From contig CABQHM010000079.1 in NCBI GenBank assembly GCA_902464015.1, positions 1 through 11,933 on the forward strand: a stretch of DNA of 11,933 bases. The letters run 5' to 3'. A program made the translations under genes and the position numbers. Below, in pieces: positions 6,339-11,933 of this stretch. The notes under the pieces were generated by a model, which ran no database searches, was not told the origin of the DNA, and saw nothing but the letters and a program-made list of their open reading frames with translations. Position 1 is the stretch's first letter. The number at the start of each line of letters is the position of its first letter. Origin of the DNA: an uncultured Coriobacteriales bacterium (lineage in GTDB: Bacteria > Actinomycetota > Coriobacteriia > Coriobacteriales > UMGS124).

Positions 6339-7670
6339 ATGCTTATCAACTTCACCTTTAAGAACTACCGAAGCTTCAAAGAGCAAACGCAGTTCTCCAT
6401 GGAGGGGTCAAAAGGACCAGATACATGGCCTATGCCGAATGTAATGTCTGCGGCTGCGGTGTACGGACCCAATGCCTCGGGCAAGTCAAACCTGTTGCAA
6501 GCCATCCGCCACGTGTCTGCCCTTGTATCCACAAGCTTTTCCTCCGGTGACTCTACCACGGGAGTTGCGGTCGATCCGTTCCTACTCGATGGCACGTCTC
6601 GCCACGAACCATCGGAGTACTTCATTGAGTTCACCGCCAATGATGGCTTGCGTTATAAGTATTGGTTTGCCGCTGATTCCTCCAAAGTCATCGAGGAAAA
6701 CCTTTACGTATACCGCTCCGCCCAACCATCGGTACTCTTCGAGCGTTGGACAGACAGCACTGGGCAACACGTGCAGTTTGGTCCATCGTTCAAGGGAGCC
6801 AAACAGCAGGTTTGGAAAATAACACGACCCAACTCCCTGTTTCTCTCAACGGCGGCGGCCAGTGGAATAGAAGTCGTTTCGGCGGCCCATTCGTGGTTGA
6901 CGCGGTCCATCAGCTTCTGTAGCGCTCCTATGTATAGTGCCGAAGAGGGTTTCATTACCAATTCGTTTGAATCACACGACACCCTCTCGGGTGCATTATC
7001 CGAACTCGTACGGCTTGCCGACTTCGGCATTGAACAAATCGAGGCGAACAAAATCGACCCCGATGAGACTATGGTGCGCGGCATCAAGGGCATCTTCGGT
7101 GAAGCCGCAGAGGACTCTGCCCTCTATGGCAGCATCATGCACAGCCTCTCTACTGAGCTGCGCTTTAAGCACCTGGGCGCGGGCGGCGTGTCAGAATGGT
7201 TTGGACCCGAAAGAGAATCTGATGGAACGCGCGCCGCTTTGGCATTCTTCAGCGTGGCCCTTAAGACGCTTTCATCAGGTTCGCTCCTGCTTGTTGACGA
7301 GCTCGATGGCAGCCTGCACCCCCTGCTGGTAGAACAGCTCGTGAGACTTTTCGTCGATCCGGCAACAAACCCCCTACAAGCCCAGCTCGTGTTCACCACC
7401 CATGACGCTTCACTCATCTCCAAATCAGGCCGAGACACACGTGTGCTCGGACGCGACCAAGTATGGTTTGTTCAAAAGGGCCGTGACGGATCATCGGAGC
7501 TCTTCCCTGTATCGGAGTTCTCCCCCCGCCCCGACGAGAACATCGGGCGCAACTATCTCAACGGGGTGTATGGTGCGATACCCGTAGCAAGTGTCGCAAA
7601 CACGGTAGTCAAAGCCGTTGCCGACCTCATCAAACTCAGGGAAGGGGACGACAATGGCCCGAAGAGCTAA
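6339..7670 (+). CDS. rloA: AAA family ATPase, AbiLi/RloA type
   Basis: The protein has 443 residues and resembles SMC/OLD-like ATPases. The N-terminus INFTFKNYRSFKE is typical. Walker A is GPNASGKS (43-50). A signature-like ESDGTRAAL lies at 293-301, Walker B LLLVDELDGSLHP at 316-328 and an H-loop TTHD at 353-356. The C-terminal stretch DQVWFVQKGRDG through YLNGVYGAIP (373-415) is characteristic of ATPases paired with RloB proteins. Family knowledge: AbiLi with AbiLii is an abortive phage-infection system, in which the ATPase is thought to sense and control the effector. It overlaps the rloB gene by 17 bases, so the two are translated together. The 101-bp upstream gap is AT-rich and includes GTAAG-TTT-CTTAC at 6290-6302; the ribosome site is weak (AAAAG). 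AT content is visibly higher than in the neighbouring genes, which suggests transfer. Confidence 0.88.
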   Translation: MLINFTFKNYRSFKEQTQFSMEGSKGPDTWPMPNVMSAAAVYGPNASGKSNLLQAIRHVSALVSTSFSSGDSTTGVAVDPFLLDGTSRHEPSEYFIEFTANDGLRYKYWFAADSSKVIEENLYVYRSAQPSVLFERWTDSTGQHVQFGPSFKGAKQQVWKITRPNSLFLSTAAASGIEVVSAAHSWLTRSISFCSAPMYSAEEGFITNSFESHDTLSGALSELVRLADFGIEQIEANKIDPDETMVRGIKGIFGEAAEDSALYGSIMHSLSTELRFKHLGAGGVSEWFGPERESDGTRAALAFFSVALKTLSSGSLLLVDELDGSLHPLLVEQLVRLFVDPATNPLQAQLVFTTHDASLISKSGRDTRVLGRDQVWFVQKGRDGSSELFPVSEFSPRPDENIGRNYLNGVYGAIPVASVANTVVKAVADLIKLREGDDNGPKS

Positions 7671-8343
7671 AGAACCACCGTCAGGCAGACCAGCGCGTAG
7701 CCGTGAGCGATTCAAGCGCCGTTTGGCGGTATGCGGCGGCAGAACAACAGAGCCCGAGTACTTCGAACTTGTGCGAGATGAGCTCGGCTTGTCTCGCACC
7801 CTCTCCATCAACAAGGCTAAGGCGGGCCTCGATCCGCTGAGCCTCGTAAGACAGGCAGTCAAACTTGCCAAAGCCGAGAAGACGGCGGCCAAAGCCGATG
7901 GCAGGGATGGCTATGCGAGCATATGGGCCATTACCGACTGCGATGACTTCAAGTGCCTAGGCAAAGCCCAGCAGGAAGCTAAAGGCAGCGGCGTTGATCT
8001 CATCGTGTCAAATCCCTGTTTTGAAGCCTGGCTAATCGATCACGTGCAAGTTTGCCCCGACTCGTGCGCCTCAACAGCTGATTGTCAAAAGTTTGCTCGT
8101 CAAAAAGGCGTTGTCAGCGCGACATCACATGACCGCAAGTCCGCCGATCGGGCCAAGGCTGTGGAGACGGGACTCATTTCAGGCCGCATGGAACAGGCAG
8201 TTGAAAATGCCGCGAAGCACAACACCCCCGCAAAGCGTGCCGTTCGTGAACAGAATCCAGACCGCATCCCCAACTATGCAGTGTGGACTGACATGGAGTC
8301 CGTCATGCAAACACTATTGACCGACTCAAGACAAAACAGGTAG
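7654..8343 (+). CDS. rloB: RloB family protein (AbiLii-like Toprim effector)
   Basis: The protein has 229 residues, close to the usual size for RloB. CGGRTTEPEYF (27-37) with Glu33, AITDCDDF (92-99) with Asp95 and Asp97, and SNPCFEAWLI (119-128) are the conserved blocks of the family. Their Glu and Asp-x-Asp spacing resembles the metal site of a Toprim fold, which suggests nuclease activity. Family knowledge: RloB is the partner of an AAA ATPase in AbiL-type abortive infection and is analogous to the Toprim component of PARIS. The start ATG 7654 is preceded by GGGAAGGGG with good spacing and overlaps the ATPase gene by 17 bases; an in-frame ATG at 7618 lacks such a site. A strong stem-loop follows ten bases after the stop. 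What it cleaves cannot be told from the sequence. Confidence 0.87.
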   Translation: MARRAKEPPSGRPARSRERFKRRLAVCGGRTTEPEYFELVRDELGLSRTLSINKAKAGLDPLSLVRQAVKLAKAEKTAAKADGRDGYASIWAITDCDDFKCLGKAQQEAKGSGVDLIVSNPCFEAWLIDHVQVCPDSCASTADCQKFARQKGVVSATSHDRKSADRAKAVETGLISGRMEQAVENAAKHNTPAKRAVREQNPDRIPNYAVWTDMESVMQTLLTDSRQNR

Positions 8344-8353
8344 TAGGCTTAAC

Positions 8354-8386
8354 GCGATGGCCCCAGGTGCCGCACGGGGCCATCGC
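8354..8386 (+). terminator. Stem-loop terminator after the rloAB pair
   Basis: Perfect 11-bp arms GCGATGGCCCC (8354-8364) and GGGGCCATCGC (8376-8386) surround an 11-nt loop, ten bases after the rloB stop. No T-run follows, so it is either a weak intrinsic terminator or an mRNA-stabilising 3' hairpin. A run of nine C follows at 8405-8413. Confidence 0.6.
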
Positions 8387-8473
8387 ACGGCAAAGCCGGG
8401 AACACCCCCCCCCGCAGGAGCATCTCCATTCTAATGCCGCTTTCACTTGGCCATAAGTGCCGCGAGTCATCCG

Positions 8474-8581
8474 GTCGGCTTTTTACGTCATCTACGTTCG
8501 GCAAAATACGTGAATCTCATTCGGCAAATTACGTGCATTGTGTTCGGCAAAATACGTGGTCGGCGTTCGGCAAAAAGCGAA
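8474..8581. repeat. Five 16-bp repeats with exact 23-bp period
   Basis: Units start at 8474, 8497, 8520, 8543 and 8566, each 23 bp from the last. The consensus is TTCGGCAAAATACGTG. Units 2-4 are nearly identical, unit 1 has TTTT in place of AAAA, and unit 5 diverges at its 3' end. The 7-bp spacers differ. The period is not a multiple of three, and open frames crossing it are artefacts. It lies in the 440-bp gap between rloB and the ZIP gene; apart from this array and the promoter at 8618-8646 nothing else is seen there. The spacing is close to 2.2 helical turns. Confidence 0.85.
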
Positions 8582-8617
8582 CGGGCAGGCAGCCTCGCAG
8601 CAAGCGAGAGGAAAGCT

Positions 8618-8646
8618 TTTTTGATGCAATATTGTTTGACTATACT
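8618..8646 (+). promoter_or_regulatory. Candidate promoter of the ZIP transporter gene
   Basis: TTTTTG (8618-8623), a 17-bp spacer and TATACT (8641-8646) lie in the only AT-rich patch upstream of the transporter. An alternative pair is TTTGAC (8635-8640) with TATCCC (8657-8662), which is weaker. ACTAT is repeated at 8639-8643 and 8648-8652, around the -10, and could be part of a metal-regulator box, but no known box is recognised. The implied leader is about 130 bases. Confidence 0.4.
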
Positions 8647-8782
8647 AACTATCGCTTATCCCCGATGTACATTGGAGGTTCCTGACAGCCGGGAGAGAGG
8701 CGCCACACCAAGACAGGCCGCCCCTCCCCTGGGCGCGACGCGCAGGAACACCAGGCGGCAAAGACACTCGGCGGTGAGGCAC

Positions 8783-9559
8783 ATGGAAGCGTTTCTTGGG
8801 ATTCTGATTCCCTTCTTGGGCACGACACTGGGCGCGGCCTGCGTGCTCTGTATGAAAAAGTCCCTGGGTAACCTGGTACAGCGCGCGCTGGCAGGCTTTG
8901 CCGCGGGAGTGATGGTGGCAGCCTCCATCTGGAGCCTGCTGATTCCAGCCATCGAGCAATCGGCGCCCATGGGCCGACTGGCCTTCTTCCCGGCGTTTGC
9001 GGGATTTTGGGTAGGCGTGCTGTTCTTGCTTGCCCTTGACCATCTGATCCCCCACCTGCATGTGGGCAGCGAGCAGGCGGAAGGACCAAAAACCAAACTC
9101 GGCCGCACCACGATGATGGTGCTGGCAGTGACCCTGCACAACATCCCCGAAGGAATGGCGGTCGGCGTCATGTACGCGGGCTTTCTTGCGGGCAACGAGC
9201 AAATCACGGCGGCAAGCGCACTCGTTTTGTCCCTTGGCATCGCCATCCAGAACATCCCGGAGGGCGCAATCATCTCCATGCCGTTGCGCGCTGAGGGGCA
9301 GAGCAAGGGCAAGGCGTTTGCGGGTGGCGTTCTGTCCGGCATCGTGGAGCCCATTGGCGCAGTGTTCACGATTCTCGCCGCGCAACTCATAATCCCAGCC
9401 CTGCCGTACCTTTTGAGCTTCGCGGCAGGCGCCATGCTCTACGTCGTGGTGGAGGAGCTCATCCCCGAGATGTCCCAGGGGCGCCACTCCAACGTCGGCA
9501 CAGTGCTCTTCGCTGTAGGATTCAGCGTGATGATGGTGCTCGACGTCGCGCTGGGATAG
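8783..9559 (+). CDS. ZIP family divalent metal transporter
   Basis: The protein has 258 residues with about eight hydrophobic helices, the usual size for bacterial ZIP proteins of the inner membrane that import zinc, iron or manganese. The two metal-site signatures are present: HNIPEG (119-124) in TM4 and QNIPEG (156-161) in TM5. In TM5 the usual first His is Gln156, a variant found in a bacterial ZIP subfamily, so specificity may differ from ZupT. A short loop with HLIPHLHVG (87-95) precedes TM4. EELIPE (224-229) is in the C-terminal helices. The start ATG 8783 has GAGG five bases upstream and begins directly at TM1; the frame is open upstream only because it runs through the repeat array. 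It is transcribed alone, and no clear terminator is seen after it. Confidence 0.9.
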   Translation: MEAFLGILIPFLGTTLGAACVLCMKKSLGNLVQRALAGFAAGVMVAASIWSLLIPAIEQSAPMGRLAFFPAFAGFWVGVLFLLALDHLIPHLHVGSEQAEGPKTKLGRTTMMVLAVTLHNIPEGMAVGVMYAGFLAGNEQITAASALVLSLGIAIQNIPEGAIISMPLRAEGQSKGKAFAGGVLSGIVEPIGAVFTILAAQLIIPALPYLLSFAAGAMLYVVVEELIPEMSQGRHSNVGTVLFAVGFSVMMVLDVALG

Positions 9560-9585
9560 CCCCGCCTGCACCCGACCAACAATCC

Positions 9586-9650
9586 AAAGCGGCGTTTTGC
9601 TCGATTCAAGGCGGCCTTTTTGCTCGGTTTTAGACGGCTATTTTGCTTTG
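9586..9650. repeat. Three short repeats with 23-bp period between convergent genes
   Basis: CGGC followed by a T-run and TTTTGCT occurs three times. The TTTTGCT words begin at 9595, 9618 and 9641, exactly 23 bp apart. The consensus is roughly CGGCNTTTTTGCTCGNTT. Read on the minus strand it contains GAGCAAAAACGCCG, similar to the cores of the arrays at 8474 and 11143. It lies in the 208-bp gap between the 3' ends of the ZIP and DUF4143 genes, so it is not a promoter element for either. Confidence 0.6.
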
Positions 9651-9767
9651 GCCTCTTATCTGCCTCACTCCAACCACGCGCCCACCTCACCGGCTGCGCC
9701 CAGGGCCCCCCTGATTCACGAGGACTCGGGTGACCGATGGGACGGGCGCAGTGCAAGTGCGGCGCGC

Positions 9768-11105
9768 CTACACCTTTACGATGAGTGATTCAGGCAGACT
9801 TTCCTGCTCAAAAAACGCCACCGCATACCACGGCAGGTATTTCACGCCGCCTTGCCTGGAAACATTGGCCCCGCACAGGACGATGGCCTCCTCAAGTCCC
9901 CATTCCCCCACCGCCATGAGGTTGTCGAGCGCCTTGTGTCGCATGTAATCGCCGCCCGATTTTGCCTCCAGCGGGACAACGTGAGAGCCGCGCTGCATCA
10001 AGAAGTCGATCTCGCCTATCTTGCTCTTGTCGTAGTAAAACAGCTTGAACCCGCTCGCAACAAGCTGCTGGGCAATCACGTTCTCAAGAAGGGCGCCCTG
10101 ATTGATGGAGACGTCTCCTTGCAAGAGGGAGAATTGCACCGCACCAACCGACGCGGCGCTCAAAAGACCGGTGTCGCACAGAAACAGCTTGAAGAGGTTG
10201 TGCTGCATGTTGATCTGAAGAGGAGCAACGGGCGAGGTCACGTTGTAGCACGGCAGAGCAACGCCGGCATCGGCAAGCCACATGAAATCGCTTGCATAGC
10301 GCTCCATGCGCGCCGACTTGGACAGGTCGCTCAGCATGAACCGCTTGTTCTTCGCATCAAGCTCGGCAGGGAGAGCGTCAAAGATCGCGTTGACGTGCGC
10401 TTTGTTGGGTGCGTATTTCGCGACGTCTTGCCGATAAAGGGCAAGGATGCCTTTCTGCACCTCAAGCACGCGCGCCAAATCGCTCGTATCAACAAAGCGC
10501 TGGACAGCCGCAGGCATTCCGCCCACCGCCATGTAGATTCGAAACGCCCTGAGAAGCCGCTCATGGATGACGTCCGGCACGGGGCTACCGTCTTGGCATG
10601 CCTGCCGAGCATGCTCGATAGTCTCGCGTTGAATACCCGCTGCCTCAGCAAACTCCTGAAACGTCAACGGGAACACGCGAACTTCTTCCTCATATCCCAC
10701 AGGCAGCGATTCGACGTACTGACATGTAACGCCCAGCAGAGAGCCCGACTCAATGTAGTCGAAGCGGCCATCGTCAACAAGAAACTTGATTGCAGTTCGC
10801 GCGCGCGGACAAGCCTGAATCTCATCAAAAAAGACGAGGGTTTTGCCCGGCACCAGCGCGGTTCCCGAGTAAGCGGTGAGGCCCATGATGATTGTCTCGG
10901 CGTCAAGGTCACCGTCAAAGATTGCCCGGGCGCCCGGCGTCTCAACAAAGTTGATCTCAAGGAAGCTGTCGTAGTTGCTCTTGGCAAAAGCGCGAACCGC
11001 ATACGTTTTTCCGACCTGGCGCGCCCCATCGAGCAGCAGCGCCCTGCGCACGGGGTTGGCCTTCCAGGACTCGAGCTTTTGCATAAGCCTGCGTTCAATC
11101 GCCAT
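9768..11105 (-). CDS. DUF4143 / AAA_14 ATP-binding protein
   Basis: The protein has 445 residues from ATG 11105; residue numbers here count from the alternative TTG five codons upstream at 11120. Walker A is GARQVGKT (32-39) and Walker B is LVFFDEI (95-101), both in the AAA_14 P-loop domain. The C-terminal DUF4143 domain contains GALLENVIAQQL (342-353) and GEIDFLMQRGSHVVPLEAKSG (369-389). Glu346, Asp372 and Glu385-Ala-Lys387 match the layout of a PD-(D/E)XK nuclease-like fold. Such proteins are widespread in anaerobes, often in many copies per genome, and their cellular role is not established. ATG 11105 is preferred over TTG, although neither ribosome site is strong. The upstream region is filled by the 33-bp repeat array, and ATACCAGGTAT (11123-11133) is a small palindrome near the start. 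Confidence 0.88.
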   Translation of the reverse strand: MAIERRLMQKLESWKANPVRRALLLDGARQVGKTYAVRAFAKSNYDSFLEINFVETPGARAIFDGDLDAETIIMGLTAYSGTALVPGKTLVFFDEIQACPRARTAIKFLVDDGRFDYIESGSLLGVTCQYVESLPVGYEEEVRVFPLTFQEFAEAAGIQRETIEHARQACQDGSPVPDVIHERLLRAFRIYMAVGGMPAAVQRFVDTSDLARVLEVQKGILALYRQDVAKYAPNKAHVNAIFDALPAELDAKNKRFMLSDLSKSARMERYASDFMWLADAGVALPCYNVTSPVAPLQINMQHNLFKLFLCDTGLLSAASVGAVQFSLLQGDVSINQGALLENVIAQQLVASGFKLFYYDKSKIGEIDFLMQRGSHVVPLEAKSGGDYMRHKALDNLMAVGEWGLEEAIVLCGANVSRQGGVKYLPWYAVAFFEQESLPESLIVKV

Positions 11106-11142
11106 CTCATTGACCGCCAATCATACCAGGTATACGACGTAT

Positions 11143-11360
11143 TGCGACGTATTTTAGCATATAGCAGCACGCTTATGCGACGTTTTTTGCGCAATAACAC
11201 AGTGCCTGTGCGACGTTTTTGCGCATCTACATGATGTTTGTGCGACGTCTTTCGAGCAATACTGCCCTGTCTTTGCGACGTTTTTTGAGCATTAGTGCCC
11301 CATCGATGCGACGCGTTTCGCAAGCGGGCCCACCGTTGCCTCAACGTTTTCGAAGCAACG
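11143..11360. repeat. Seven repeats with 33-bp period upstream of the DUF4143 gene
   Basis: Units begin at 11143, 11176, 11209, 11241, 11274, 11307 and 11340 (the last degraded), spaced 33, 33, 32, 33, 33 and 33 bp. Each starts TGCGACG, continues with a T-tract and ends near GAGCAAT or GCGCAAT, giving a conserved core of about 20 bp. The remaining 13 or so bases differ between units. In the 33-bp frame the translation contains stops and the 32-bp step breaks it, so no peptide is encoded. The array fills the gap between DUF3825 and DUF4143, both on the minus strand, and ends 38 bases upstream of the DUF4143 start. T-tracts every three helical turns may bend the DNA. Confidence 0.85.
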
Positions 11361-11390
11361 GCCCACCAAGAACCACCAGAGCTGCGCCCG

Positions 11391-11933
11391 CTACCTCTTG
11401 ATCCAGGAGGTCTCGGGGCGACAGATGAGGCGGGCGTTGTTGTAGGCCATCTCAAGTGTTAGGCAGGTGCGAGCCGAGTAGAAGCCGTCCTCGCGCTGCA
11501 CGGCGAGCGCCAGCTCGGGGGTGTCGCCCATCAGGCACAGCGGCAGCAGCAGCTGAATGCGGCCGGCGTAGAACTGCGGCACGGCGAGGGTGTAGTTGGC
11601 AGCGGCGCGGCGGGCGGCCTCGACCACGGCGCCCTCGAAGGCGCGGCGCAGCAGCAGCGAGTTGGTCTCCCCCTTCAGGGCTTCGGGGATGCGGGTAAGG
11701 TTCTCCTCGTCGCCCAGGATGTGGTCGATATTGCAGCGGATGGGCAGGCGGTAGTCAAAGACCAGCTCGGAGGGGTCCTCGGCAAAGTGCACGCGGCACG
11801 GCAGGTACTCGAACGCCACCAGCGCGGGGTCGCTCTCCTTGAAGAAGCCCTTGAGAAACCACCGCTGGCGGGCATCGGGCCTGGTATTGGGCTCAAAGAG
11901 AGCATAGATGGTCTCGTAGCGGCGGGTGTAGAG
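11391..11933 (-). CDS. DUF3825 domain protein, C-terminal part (runs off right edge)
   Basis: The last 180 residues are visible, open to the window edge, so the start lies beyond 11933. Recognisable blocks of the DUF3825 family in order are YETIYALFEPN, WFLKGFF, LPIRCNIDHILGDEEN, LAVPQFYAGRIQLLLPLCL, LALAVQRE, and TCLTLEMAYNNARLICRPE near the C-terminus. This domain is predicted from its family to have an OB-like nucleic-acid-binding fold and is often found at the C-terminus of longer proteins carrying OST-HTH/LOTUS or related RNA-associated domains. Whether that is so here cannot be seen. An internal GTG at 11819 is not the true start because conserved sequence continues upstream of it. The stop TAG is at 11391-11393. 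The molecular function is unknown. Confidence 0.85.
   Translation of the reverse strand, partial: LYTRRYETIYALFEPNTRPDARQRWFLKGFFKESDPALVAFEYLPCRVHFAEDPSELVFDYRLPIRCNIDHILGDEENLTRIPEALKGETNSLLLRRAFEGAVVEAARRAAANYTLAVPQFYAGRIQLLLPLCLMGDTPELALAVQREDGFYSARTCLTLEMAYNNARLICRPETSWIKR

Noticed and set aside
8405..8413. Run of nine C as a phase-variable tract
   Set aside because: It lies after the rloB stop and hairpin, in no coding frame or core promoter; length change would have no obvious effect.
8594..8622. CTCGC/GCGAG hairpin followed by a T-run as a terminator
   Set aside because: Stem is only 5 bp, the T-run begins nine bases away, and it coincides with the likely -35 of the ZIP promoter.
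8645..9571. 308-codon minus-strand frame over the ZIP gene
   Set aside because: His/Gln/Arg-rich antisense shadow; the ZIP frame carries HNIPEG and QNIPEG.
9852..11234. 460-codon plus-strand frame over the DUF4143 gene
   Set aside because: Antisense shadow running into the 33-bp array; the minus strand has intact Walker and DUF4143 motifs.
1..11933. Insertion sequence, prophage or integron boundaries
   Set aside because: No transposase, integrase, target-site duplication or tRNA attachment site could be found, despite the accessory nature of the genes.

Overview
The window looks like a high-GC gut actinobacterium of the class Coriobacteriia, most likely an Eggerthella/Gordonibacter/Adlercreutzia-type organism. 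This is inferred from two things: codon use, and the pairing of a Tat-exported flavoprotein reductase with a divergently transcribed LuxR regulator that carries a polytopic membrane domain, an arrangement typical of that family. No sequence search was run. No rRNA, tRNA, transposase, integrase or CRISPR-cas locus is visible.

Layout, left to right. Positions 1-637 hold no gene. They contain an array of 26-bp repeats on a strict 41-bp register, followed by GC-rich low-complexity DNA. Positions 638-1849 (minus) encode a Fic-fold protein with a C-terminal winged helix and a badly altered catalytic motif. Positions 1850-2430 are non-coding, with degenerate repeats and three copies of a 13-bp operator-like motif. 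A terminator (2433-2472) closes the next minus-strand gene, a Tat-dependent FAD reductase (2667-4394). That gene faces away from a membrane-anchored LuxR regulator (4582-6237, plus), and the shared promoter region contains a clean inverted repeat. An AbiL/RloAB-type two-gene module (6339-8343, plus) follows: an AAA ATPase overlapping a Toprim-like RloB protein. Then come a 23-bp-period repeat array, a ZIP metal transporter (8783-9559, plus), a second short 23-bp-period array, a DUF4143 ATPase (9768-11105, minus), a 33-bp-period array (11143-11360), and the C-terminal 180 residues of a DUF3825 protein running off the right edge (minus).

Functionally there are two themes. The reductase and its divergent LuxR partner probably form an inducible extracytoplasmic respiratory or detoxifying reductase whose substrate is not fumarate, because the dicarboxylate-binding residues appear to be replaced. 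The remainder is accessory DNA: an abortive-infection-like pair, a DUF4143 ATPase, a DUF3825 protein and a divergent Fic protein.

The most unusual feature is in the gene junctions. Four intergenic stretches carry short direct repeats with rigid spacing (41, 23, 23 and 33 bp) and non-conserved spacers. Three of the four share a GCAAAA-(A/T)-ACG-like core. They are too short to be CRISPR arrays and do not encode conserved peptides. They look like multi-site protein-binding arrays or a family of interspersed elements.
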